11,521 nucleotides of DNA from JAYZDP01 sp036337765 (lineage in GTDB: Bacteria > Acidobacteriota > Thermoanaerobaculia > Multivoradales > Multivoraceae), in the NCBI GenBank assembly GCA_036337765.1, contig JAYZDP010000180.1:1-11521 (forward strand), given 5' to 3'. The translations under genes and the position numbers were made by a program. The notes under the pieces were generated by a model, which saw nothing but the letters and a program-made list of their open reading frames with translations, was not told the origin of the DNA and made no database searches. Position 1 is the stretch's first letter. Each line of letters begins with the position of its first letter. Positions 1 to 6,694 of this stretch are shown piece after piece.

Positions 1-270
1 ATGTACTTCGGAACGAAACCCTACAAACAGGTCCTTGGTCCGGTGCTACCCAACGTCTTCTCCGATGAAGAGCTGGAACGGCTCAGCGTGCCCCCCACCC
101 TTTTCCTCATCGGTAGCAAAGAGCAGATGTATCCCGCCGACAAAGCCGTCCACCGGATCCAAGAGGTCGCTCCTGACGTCACTTGCGACGTGCTTCCCGA
201 GGCAGGGCATCTCTTGACCGCCTTGCATGCCGAGGAGGTGAGCGAGCGCATCGTGACGTTTCTCGAGTGA
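1..270 (+). CDS. Alpha/beta hydrolase, C-terminal part (5' truncated by window edge)
   Basis: Only the last 89 codons are visible and the frame is open to the window edge, so the ATG at position 1 may be internal. The segment matches the end of an alpha/beta-hydrolase fold. It has a hydrophobic strand (PPTLFLIGSK, residues 32-40) followed by the acid turn, a helix, a strand (CDVLPEAGH, 62-70) and a final helix ending VTFLE. The His of AGH (residue 70) fits the catalytic histidine. The acid position, usually Asp in G-x-x-D, appears as Glu41 (GSKE). The nucleophile elbow would lie upstream of the window, so the substrate cannot be told. It converges on the DUF5916 gene with 29 bases between the stops. 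Confidence 0.7.
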   Translation: MYFGTKPYKQVLGPVLPNVFSDEELERLSVPPTLFLIGSKEQMYPADKAVHRIQEVAPDVTCDVLPEAGHLLTALHAEEVSERIVTFLE

Positions 271-299
271 TGCGGCCGCGACGGATCCTGGCAGCGTCG

Positions 300-2540
300 T
301 CAGCGAAACAGGTCGAAGAGGCGGCTGTACTTGAGGACCAGAGAGCGGTCTGGCCTCGGCACAGCGGAACTACCGAACTCGCTTACTTCGTTGTAGACCA
401 CGAACAGGCCCGTGTTCGCATCGCCCAGCCAGCTGAAGCGCAGGTTGGTCGACACGTCGTCCGTGACGTCGTTGTACTGCACCAGTGCCTGCAGCAACAA
501 TCGAGTGCTGAAGGCATAGGTCACGCGAAGCCTGCCGAGGTTGGTCTCGAAGGCCCCTGTCTCGAGATCGACGTCGCTGTTTGACCAGCTGAGCTCGGAG
601 CTCAGGTAGTCGCTGAGACGGAAGTTCAGGGACGGGTTCAGCGCCAGCTGGTTGCCGTTGTAGAAGCCGCCGCCCTGGATGAACCCTCCGAGGCTGATCG
701 CGCTGCTCCGGTTGGTGTTGAAGAACACGAAGAAGGTGTCATTGGAATAGCTGCCCTCGGGCACGACCACACCATCGATGATCTCGAACGATTCCTGCAG
801 ACGCTCGAGCTGCTGGCCCACGAAGAGGTTGATTTGCGCGCCGCTGCGAAGCTCCAACTGACCCCCGAGCGAGAATCGCTCGCTCTCGTGAAACCCACTG
901 AACTTCCAGTAGCTGTCGTAAAAGGCTGACGGTCCGTACTCTTTGATCCGTCCCCGCCCGGTGGGACGATAGCGACGCTGGATCCGGCTCGAGAGCCGCC
1001 GGTAGTCCGACCGGTTGACGAAGCCCACCTCGGGGTTGAATTCGGCTCCGACCTCCGAATAGCCGCCGCGCAGGCGCCAAAACGGTGAGTTGAAGTTCGA
1101 GTCGATACCGAAGGCATGGTCGCGTCCCTCGAGGCCTGGCGTCTCGGTCTTGGCGGCCCAGCCCGACAGATCGGTGTACTGACCGATCCCGAGTTGACCG
1201 TCGACACCGAACGTTCGGTTGTGATCTCCGTCTGGCGCCAACGAGCCCGTTCCCTGACGGTTGACCACCATGGCCCCCGCTCGACTGCGGTTGCGAAACT
1301 CGCGACTGACACGGCCGACGGTGAAGTTGTTCGCCTGGAGACCCCCATGTTCTTCGGTCTGCATGTTCAGAAAGCCGACGTTCAGCCCAGCCGCCTTCCC
1401 CGAGAGCCGGACTCCGCCGACGATGGGCACTTGCTCGCCGTCGTCGAGGCCGATCCGACGGCTGAAGAAGAGGTCGACGCTGCCCGACCCCGGCGGACCG
1501 CCGCCCGAGGTGCCGATCTTGAACAGGCCCGCGTTCTCGAGAAAGAACGGCCTCTTTTCCGGAAAGAGCAGACTGAAACGGTCGAGGTTGATCTGTTGGT
1601 CGTCCACCTCGACCTGGGCGAAGTCGGTGTTGACCGTCACGTCGAGCGTAAGGCTCGGAGTGACGCCGTACTTGAGGTCGAAGCCGACCTCGCTGCCGTT
1701 GCGGCGATCTGTCACGCCATCGTCGCGCACCTCGGTCAGGGCGTAGGGGATGACCTGCAGGTTGCGCTGCTTTGGCGTCTCGATTCCCAAGAGCGTTCCG
1801 GCTGCCGACAGACGGAAGAGACTGAACTCGCGACCGAGCGGGGCCCAGAATGCCGTCTCGCTCCTGCGCCGGATGTTGCGCTCGAAGTTGATGCCCCAGC
1901 TTGAACCGCCCGAGCCATAGCGCAGGCTGCGAAACGGGATCGCCAGCTCGGCACTCCAGCCGACGTCGCCGGTCTTGGAGCGCACCGTCCAGGAGGTGTC
2001 CCAGTCCAGGTTGGCGGAGCCCCCTCCACCACCGGGTCCCGAGCCGCGGCGCCCGCTGCCGCCCCCGGTACGCCCCTCATTCGTCACCTGGCCGTCATAC
2101 TGAACACCGGCCAAATTGGTGCCGAAAATGAAGCCGTTCTGGCGATCATGAAAGGTGTCGAGGATCACTCGAAAGCTGTCCTCTTCCTCCAGGTTCGCGT
2201 CCCGCCGGCTGTCGGAGACCGCCAGCGAACTTGGCTCGGAGTCGTAACAGACGACAGCGATGTAGAGCATCTGATCGTCGAAAGCGACCCGTACCTCGGT
2301 CCTCTCACTCGCGGGCTGGCCCTCAAAGGGCTGTACCTGCACGAACCCAGTTGCCACCTCTACGTCCGCCCAAACTGCCTCGGACAAGACTTCCCCGTCC
2401 ACCGTGGGCGCCGTCGCCACCCGAGATGCGCGCAGCTCAGGCCTCGCGGGCTGCTGCGCATGCACGGAGCCGAGCAGCAACACCAACTCAAGTAGCCCCA
2501 TGTGAGCGATCGAGGACCTGACGCTCCTGGCTTGTCGCAT
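300..2540 (-). CDS. DUF5916 outer-membrane beta-barrel protein with N-terminal CBM9-like domain
   Basis: This 746-residue protein begins with a signal peptide: basic residues, the core GLLELVLLLG, and a likely cut after SVHA at residue 28. Residues about 40-225 resemble a CBM9-like beta-sandwich, with an APTVDGE-x-x-x-x-x-W opening (44-57), a RVAFDDQMLYIAVVCYD strand pair and GWSAELAIPFRSLRY (194-208). A glycine-rich loop (about 157-176) lies inside this domain. The remainder is long and rich in alternating aromatic and polar strands (FPEKRPFFLENAGLF, FFSRRIGL), as in DUF5916 barrels. The family is known from Acidobacteriota, Bacteroidota and Gemmatimonadota and has no settled function; an outer-membrane location is inferred. 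Met1 (2540) is chosen because it gives the charged n-region; Met14 (2501) is an alternative. Neither start has a clear Shine-Dalgarno sequence. Confidence 0.88.
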   Translation of the reverse strand: MRQARSVRSSIAHMGLLELVLLLGSVHAQQPARPELRASRVATAPTVDGEVLSEAVWADVEVATGFVQVQPFEGQPASERTEVRVAFDDQMLYIAVVCYDSEPSSLAVSDSRRDANLEEEDSFRVILDTFHDRQNGFIFGTNLAGVQYDGQVTNEGRTGGGSGRRGSGPGGGGGSANLDWDTSWTVRSKTGDVGWSAELAIPFRSLRYGSGGSSWGINFERNIRRRSETAFWAPLGREFSLFRLSAAGTLLGIETPKQRNLQVIPYALTEVRDDGVTDRRNGSEVGFDLKYGVTPSLTLDVTVNTDFAQVEVDDQQINLDRFSLLFPEKRPFFLENAGLFKIGTSGGGPPGSGSVDLFFSRRIGLDDGEQVPIVGGVRLSGKAAGLNVGFLNMQTEEHGGLQANNFTVGRVSREFRNRSRAGAMVVNRQGTGSLAPDGDHNRTFGVDGQLGIGQYTDLSGWAAKTETPGLEGRDHAFGIDSNFNSPFWRLRGGYSEVGAEFNPEVGFVNRSDYRRLSSRIQRRYRPTGRGRIKEYGPSAFYDSYWKFSGFHESERFSLGGQLELRSGAQINLFVGQQLERLQESFEIIDGVVVPEGSYSNDTFFVFFNTNRSSAISLGGFIQGGGFYNGNQLALNPSLNFRLSDYLSSELSWSNSDVDLETGAFETNLGRLRVTYAFSTRLLLQALVQYNDVTDDVSTNLRFSWLGDANTGLFVVYNEVSEFGSSAVPRPDRSLVLKYSRLFDLFR

Positions 2541-2735
2541 TGGCTATAGCTGCCTTGGAGGCAAGGAGGATCGGTACGCCGAACGGGCCGATCGAACGAA
2601 GTCTGGGAGGCCGTGGGGCAGCATCTTAGTTCCAGCCGGCTAGACCTGCCACTGAATGGTTTGACTCGGCGCCTCAAGGTGTGTCGCAATCGCCAGTCAA
2701 CGGCGAAGCTAGAAACCGTAGTTCGGAGGTAGATC
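2541..2735. promoter_or_regulatory. Divergent intergenic region between DUF5916 gene and methyltransferase
   Basis: These 195 bases lie between two divergent starts and must hold both promoters. Toward the methyltransferase there is a TTGACT (2661-2666), a good -35 match, with CGCAAT (2685-2690) 18 bases further on as a poor -10. On the DUF5916 side an inverted repeat CCTTG-gagg-CAAGG (2553-2566) lies about 12 bases before that gene's start, within its likely leader. The 8-base palindrome AGCCGGCT is at 2634-2641. No known operator is recognised. The promoter assignment is weak. Confidence 0.35.
2725..2730 (+). promoter_or_regulatory. Ribosome binding site of the methyltransferase
   Basis: GGAGGT lies 5 bases before the ATG at 2736. 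It is one of the best Shine-Dalgarno matches in the window and supports this gene as actively translated rather than decayed. Confidence 0.8.
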
Positions 2736-3527
2736 ATGAATGAGGTGAACGACTCGGGGGCGGCAGGCATCGATCGCGAGCAGCTGCGGGCGGCGGTGCG
2801 ACACGAGTACGCCGAGGTCGCCGAGAATCCGAATCAGGGATTCCACTTCCATACCGGTAGAACGCTCGCGAAGATCCTCGAGTATCCGGAGGAGCAGATC
2901 GATCGGTTGCCGCCAGCTGTTGTGGAGTCGCTCGCCGGTACCGGTAATCCATTCGCCATGGGCGCTCTCCGAGAGGGCGAGCACGTGATCGACATCGGCT
3001 GCGGCGCTGGCTTCGACAGCTTCATCGCCGCTGAAATGGTCGGTTCCACCGGGGCGGTGGTGGGCATCGACATGACCCCGGAGATGCTGGGACGCGCGCG
3101 TGCCGCTGCGGCGGGGTCGGACCTCGATCACCTGCGCTTCGAAGAGGCGTTCGCAGAAGCGCTGCCTGTTCCCGACGGCTGGGCCGATGTCATCATCTCC
3201 AACGGCGCCCTGAACCTGTGCCCCGACAAAGATGACGTCTTCGCCGAGATGTACCGCAAGCTCACACCGGGAGGGCGCCTGCAGATCGGCGACATCCTTG
3301 TCACGCGAGAAGTGCCGGAGGGTGCAAAGAGCGACATCGACCTCTGGACCGGCTGAATCGCCGGCGCTCTGCTGGATGCAGAGCTCGCCGCGGTGATCCA
3401 GGGCGCGGGCTTCGAGGCATTCCAGATTACCTGGATGAAGGAAGTCTTCGAGGGCGCACCGCAGGCCTCCAGCGCCGCCGCCTTCGGCACGGTCGGCATC
3501 AACTACAAGGCTGCCAAGCCGAGCTAA
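2736..3527 (+). CDS. ArsM-like SAM-dependent methyltransferase, probable selenoprotein (Sec at in-frame TGA 3354-3356)
   Basis: Read with the TGA as selenocysteine, the product has 263 residues with Sec207 and ends at TAA 3525-3527. Read conventionally it stops at 3356 with 206 residues, losing the end of the domain. SAM-binding motif I is VIDIGCGAGFDS (84-95), followed by GIDMTPEM (110-117), SNGALNLCPDK (155-165) and GGRLQIGDIL (179-188). The order and spacing match arsenite methyltransferase-like proteins. There the region after DLWTG continues C-I-A-G-A-L, and here it is UGA-I-A-G-A-L-L, so the UGA replaces a conserved Cys. The downstream frame encodes the expected GAGF strand-helix end, and 48 of its 56 codons end in G or C. 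Two other ArsM thiol positions are changed: G-T-G-N-P instead of G-C-G-N-P (Thr69) and S-N-G instead of S-N-C (Gly157). Arsenite as substrate is therefore doubtful. Alternatives are a TGC-to-TGA sequencing error or a recent nonsense mutation. Confidence 0.8.
3354..3390 (+). promoter_or_regulatory. Candidate bacterial SECIS element with its UGA
   Basis: Directly after the UGA (3354-3356) the RNA can form an 11-bp stem. C3362-G3366 pairs with C3386-G3390, and CTCTGC (3367-3372) pairs perfectly with GCAGAG (3378-3383). There is a 2-base bulge (3384-3385) on the 3' side and a UGGAU loop (3373-3377). Sixteen bases separate the UGA from the loop, and the second loop base is G. Both agree with the general pattern for bacterial SECIS elements: a hairpin just after the UGA, a short loop, and a G in the first two loop positions. 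The pairing was worked out by eye, without a folding energy. Confidence 0.65.
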
Positions 3528-3538
3528 GAGGACCGGGG

Positions 3539-4771
3539 CTACTCGAGACCGATTCGATACAAGGCCCCGCGAGCCCTCAGAAAGAAGGAGCGGTCCGCGA
3601 CGGCCAGCGACGCCAACGTCGCTTCGGGAACCTGGCTCGTGGCCAGGATCTGAGGCTGAGTGCCGGGACGGATGACCGTGGTGGTCCCCTCTTCGCTCTG
3701 GAAGTAGATCCGCCCGTCGGCATAGACCGGTGAGGCGGAGTGGTTGCCGCCGATGCGGCGCTGCCAGTGCTGGGTGCCGGTCTTGGCGTCGAGGCAGGTG
3801 GCGATTCCACCGTCGTTGATGACGTAGAGCTCGTCGCCGACCAGCAGCGGTGAAGGCGTGTGGGGCGCGCCACGGCGCATCTTCCACGCGACGTGGGTAT
3901 CGGTGACGTCGCCCCTGCCGTCGGCGCGCACGGCGAGCAGTGCTGGCTGCTGGAAGCCGGTGGCGATGTAGACCAGGCCGTGACCATAGACCGGCCGGGG
4001 GACGTTCGAGAATCCCTGGCCATAGCGAACACGCCAGATCTCGCTGCCCGTCGCCGGGTCGTAGGCGATGGTGCGGAACGCTCCGACCGCGACCAGCTGA
4101 TCCTGGCCGCCGACCCGGATCACCAGCGGCGTCGAATAGGCCTGCGCGATCGGGCGCGGGCGTGGCGTGCGCCAACGCTCGGCGCCGGTCCGCTTGTCGA
4201 GGGCGACGACGAAGGCCCTGTCGTCACCATCGCAGGCGACGATGAGCAGATCGCCCCACAGCACCCCAGATCCACCGTTGCCGTGCTGCGATCGGTAGGG
4301 GAAGGTCCGGCGCCAGACGACCTCGCCGTCGGCAGTCAGGGCCGCCGTGCCTTCGGCGCCGAAATGTACGTAGACCCGATCGTCATCGAGAATTGGGCTC
4401 GGCGAGGCGTAAGTGTTCTTGGGGTTCGATTGCGCGGCGAGCACCTGCGAGAAGACCTCGGTATCGACGAGCAGCTCGCCGGTCGAAACGTCGAAAGCGA
4501 GAGCCCGCAGCGAGACGGTGCCGTCGACCCGCGCGGTCGTCACCCATACCCGACCTTCCGCAACGACCGGTGACGACCACCCATTGCCCGCAACCGGCGT
4601 GCGCCACCTGACGTTGCGGGTCTCGCTCCAGGTGAGCGGTAGTTGTGTCTCGTCCGATACGCCTTGGCCCGTTGGCCCCCGGAACTGGGGCCAGTCACCG
4701 CCCCAGACCGGGCGGGAAAGCAACGCCAGGGCGACTAGCGCCCTACTCGCGATCCTCGACACGGGCGCCAC
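3539..4771 (-). CDS. Secreted PQQ-binding-like beta-propeller repeat protein
   Basis: This 410-residue exported protein has a signal peptide (about 1-24, core ALVALALLS) followed by WPQFRGP (27-33), the usual opening of PQQ-like propellers in environmental bacteria. Repeated blade units follow: SSPVVAEGRVWV, SPSPILDDDRVYV, ALDKRTGAERWRT, YDPATGSEIWRV, SPLLVGDELYV, CLDAKTGTQHW and ASPVYADGRIYF. The A-x-D-x-x-T-G-x-x-x-W signature is typical of this fold. No quinoprotein dehydrogenase active site is evident, so a binding or scaffold role is more likely than oxidation. The start is GTG (4769-4771), overlapping the end of the upstream gene by 29 bases. No good Shine-Dalgarno sequence precedes it, which suggests translational coupling. 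It is the last gene of the six-gene run and converges on the methyltransferase, with 11 bases between their stops if the TGA is read through. Confidence 0.85.
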   Translation of the reverse strand: MAPVSRIASRALVALALLSRPVWGGDWPQFRGPTGQGVSDETQLPLTWSETRNVRWRTPVAGNGWSSPVVAEGRVWVTTARVDGTVSLRALAFDVSTGELLVDTEVFSQVLAAQSNPKNTYASPSPILDDDRVYVHFGAEGTAALTADGEVVWRRTFPYRSQHGNGGSGVLWGDLLIVACDGDDRAFVVALDKRTGAERWRTPRPRPIAQAYSTPLVIRVGGQDQLVAVGAFRTIAYDPATGSEIWRVRYGQGFSNVPRPVYGHGLVYIATGFQQPALLAVRADGRGDVTDTHVAWKMRRGAPHTPSPLLVGDELYVINDGGIATCLDAKTGTQHWQRRIGGNHSASPVYADGRIYFQSEEGTTTVIRPGTQPQILATSQVPEATLASLAVADRSFFLRARGALYRIGLE

Positions 4772-5735
4772 TCAGTGAGTTCGGCACCGAGTAGTTGCCC
4801 TCGTGGCAGGCATACTCGTACTGCTGATAGCCGCTGTCCTTCTTGTAGTTGAAGGAGACCGCCCACGGCTCGACATAGGTACCCGGATCCTCCACACGTA
4901 GCTCGTAGCGCATGGTCTCATCGTCGAGCATGGTGAAGCGCTCTTCGACATGACGATTCGGCGTCTGCGGCGCGCGCGAGCCCGGACCGCGCAGGTTGCC
5001 GACCGGCCTGAAGTGGGTCGATTGGACGACCAACGTATTGCCGTCCCAATGGCCGCGGGGGTTGCCCTCCAGGAACTCGACTCCCTCGGGTCGCGGTTCG
5101 CTGCTGATCGGGATGACCCGCGAGTTGTGAATCATCTCCGAGAGGATCACCAGCGTGCCCTCGTTGTGGAAGAACATCTTGCCGTTGTTGTAGGCCGTCG
5201 GCATCATCATTCCGTAGATGCCGCGAGTCAGGCACCTGTCGCCGGCCTCCATGGTCGTGTAGGAGTCGTGTAGGTGCTCGCGATAGTAGGCGACGCTTTC
5301 CTGCCCGGCCTCGGTCATCTCGGGCATCTTGCCGGTCTTGGGCTCGATCAGAAGCGCCGGTGCGGAGCCGGCGAGCGGCTCTTCCCAGTACCAGTCGAAC
5401 CAGTAGTTGGCATAGGCACCCACCCCGCGGCTCTTGTCGTGCCCCTCCCACTTGCGGGCCTTGCCACGATCGGAGCGGGCCTTGACCATCGCCTGGCGCT
5501 CCTCGGGAGTCATCTCGACGCCGAGAAACTCATCGGGGATCTCGAGTGGGATGTGGGCCGCCCTGACGTTGTTCCAGATTCCGTTTAGATCCGGCTGACC
5601 GTCAGACAGACGCGGCGGCGACCAGTCGGCGACGTCCTTCTTCTTGGTCGGCTCGGCCAGGACCGGCAGGGAAAAGCAGAGAATCAGGGCCCCGGCGACG
5701 CCGGCGACTTTGGAGAGCGTGTCTCGGTCTCGCAT
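4743..5735 (-). CDS. Secreted protein of unknown function (acidobacterial GHWxGxTLVV family)
   Basis: The product has 330 residues with a signal peptide (about 1-27, core GVAGALILCFSLPVLA). The mature part starts with PPRLSDGQPDLNGIWNN (40-56). It carries GDRCL (165-169), a Y-N-N-G-K-M-F-F-H segment, GHWDGNTLVV (228-237), ERFTMLDDETMRYELRVEDP (265-284) and YEYACHEGNY (306-315). I recognise this pattern from a large, mostly uncharacterised family of exported proteins common in Acidobacteriota, with no known enzymatic role. Two cysteines of the mature part (168 and 310) might form a disulphide. The ATG at 5735 is preceded by GAGG (5741-5744) with 5 bases spacing. It follows hemF by 33 bases and overlaps the propeller gene by 29 bases, so the two exported products may work together. 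Confidence 0.8.
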   Translation of the reverse strand: MRDRDTLSKVAGVAGALILCFSLPVLAEPTKKKDVADWSPPRLSDGQPDLNGIWNNVRAAHIPLEIPDEFLGVEMTPEERQAMVKARSDRGKARKWEGHDKSRGVGAYANYWFDWYWEEPLAGSAPALLIEPKTGKMPEMTEAGQESVAYYREHLHDSYTTMEAGDRCLTRGIYGMMMPTAYNNGKMFFHNEGTLVILSEMIHNSRVIPISSEPRPEGVEFLEGNPRGHWDGNTLVVQSTHFRPVGNLRGPGSRAPQTPNRHVEERFTMLDDETMRYELRVEDPGTYVEPWAVSFNYKKDSGYQQYEYACHEGNYSVPNSLSGARVEDRE

Positions 5736-5768
5736 GGGAACCTCGCTTTCGGGCCTATCGTATCCGTA

Positions 5769-6677
5769 TCAGGACAACCAGTCGCGCGGGCGCAGGTAGT
5801 CGGCGACGAGCTCCGCTTCGACCGAGCCTTCCTCGGGAGTCCATCCGTACTCCCAGCGCGCCAAGGGCGGCAGCGACATGAGAATCGACTCGGTGCGACC
5901 CCCCGACTGCAGCCCGAACTTGGTGCCTCGATCGTGAACGAGGTTGAACTCCACGTAGCGCCCGCGACGCCACAGCTGGAAGCTGCGCTCGCGATCACCG
6001 AAGTCGGTGTCGCGGCGGCGCTCGACGATCGGCAGGTAGGCAGATCCGATGTGGTCCCCCACGGAGCGTAGGAAGGCGAAGCAGCGCTCGAAGCCCCCCT
6101 CGTTGAGATCGTCAAAGAAGATGCCCCCGACGCCTCGTGTTTCGCCACGGTGCGGCAGGAAGAAGTACTCGTCGCACCACTTCTTGTATCGCGGGTAGAC
6201 GTCGTCGCCGAACGGCTGACAGGCGTCGCGCACGATCTGGTGCCAGTGGTCGACGTCCTCGCGGTAGCCGTAGTACGGCGTCAGATCCATCCCGCCGCCG
6301 AACCACCACACCGGCTCCTCCCCCTGCGCCTCGGCCACGAAGACCCGCACGTTGGCGTGCATCGTAGGCACGTGGGGATTGATGGGGTGCAACACCATCG
6401 ACACACCCGAGGCATGAAAGGAACGCCCCGCGAGCTCCGGGCGCTGGGCGGTCGCAGCCGGCGGCAAGCCGGGGCCGTGTACCTTCGAGAAGCCGATCCC
6501 GGCCTGCTCGAAGACCGCTCCGCCTTGCAAGACCCGGGTCAGACCGCCACCACCCTCCTCGCGCTGCCAGGCATCTGCCGTGAAGTTCGCACTGCCGTCG
6601 GCATCGGCGAACACGGCACAGAGCCGACTCTGCAGATCCTCGAGGTAGTCGTTGACGGCTTCGATATCGATCGGCAT
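5769..6677 (-). CDS. hemF: Oxygen-dependent coproporphyrinogen III oxidase
   Basis: HemF decarboxylates coproporphyrinogen III to protoporphyrinogen IX with O2 in heme synthesis. From the start chosen here the protein has 302 residues, close to the usual 300 or so. Conserved segments are HPINPHVPTMHANVR (97-111), FGGGMDLTPYYGYRED (126-141), GGIFFDDLN (184-192) and, across 238-271, R-Y-V-E-F-N-L-V-H-D-R-G-T then G-L-Q-S-G-G-R and S-L-P-P. The conserved histidines are present at 97, 107, 146 and 176. The start is MPIDIEAVNDYL at 6677 because GGAGG lies 4 bases before it. A longer reading from 6731 would overlap modC by 37 bases and add 18 non-conserved residues. It lies 17 bases after modC and 33 before the next gene. 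Its presence indicates at least occasional aerobic growth. Confidence 0.96.
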   Translation of the reverse strand: MPIDIEAVNDYLEDLQSRLCAVFADADGSANFTADAWQREEGGGGLTRVLQGGAVFEQAGIGFSKVHGPGLPPAATAQRPELAGRSFHASGVSMVLHPINPHVPTMHANVRVFVAEAQGEEPVWWFGGGMDLTPYYGYREDVDHWHQIVRDACQPFGDDVYPRYKKWCDEYFFLPHRGETRGVGGIFFDDLNEGGFERCFAFLRSVGDHIGSAYLPIVERRRDTDFGDRERSFQLWRRGRYVEFNLVHDRGTKFGLQSGGRTESILMSLPPLARWEYGWTPEEGSVEAELVADYLRPRDWLS

Positions 6678-6681
6678 GCCT

Positions 6682-6686
6682 CCTCC
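6682..6686 (-). promoter_or_regulatory. Ribosome binding site deciding the hemF start
   Basis: On the minus strand GGAGG lies 4 bases before the ATG at 6677-6675, inside the 17-base gap after the modC stop. This favours the 302-residue HemF over a longer form that would start within modC. Confidence 0.75.
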
Positions 6687-6694
6687 CGCCACCA

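Noticed and set aside
278..300. Small hairpin CGACG/CGTCG between the hydrolase and DUF5916 stops as a terminator
   Set aside because: It is only 5-6 bp with an 11-base loop and no T-run on either side, too weak to call.
3354..3356. TGA read as a true stop giving a finished 206-residue methyltransferase
   Set aside because: It would cut the domain before its last conserved part, while the same frame continues with expected residues and native codon use. A nonsense mutation or sequencing error remains possible and is stated as the alternative.
2709..4175. A 488-codon open frame on the minus strand across the methyltransferase and the propeller end
   Set aside because: Its sequence is low-complexity Arg/Pro/Ala-rich in the part overlapping the propeller gene and antisense to clear SAM motifs elsewhere. 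It is a by-product of GC-rich codon bias.
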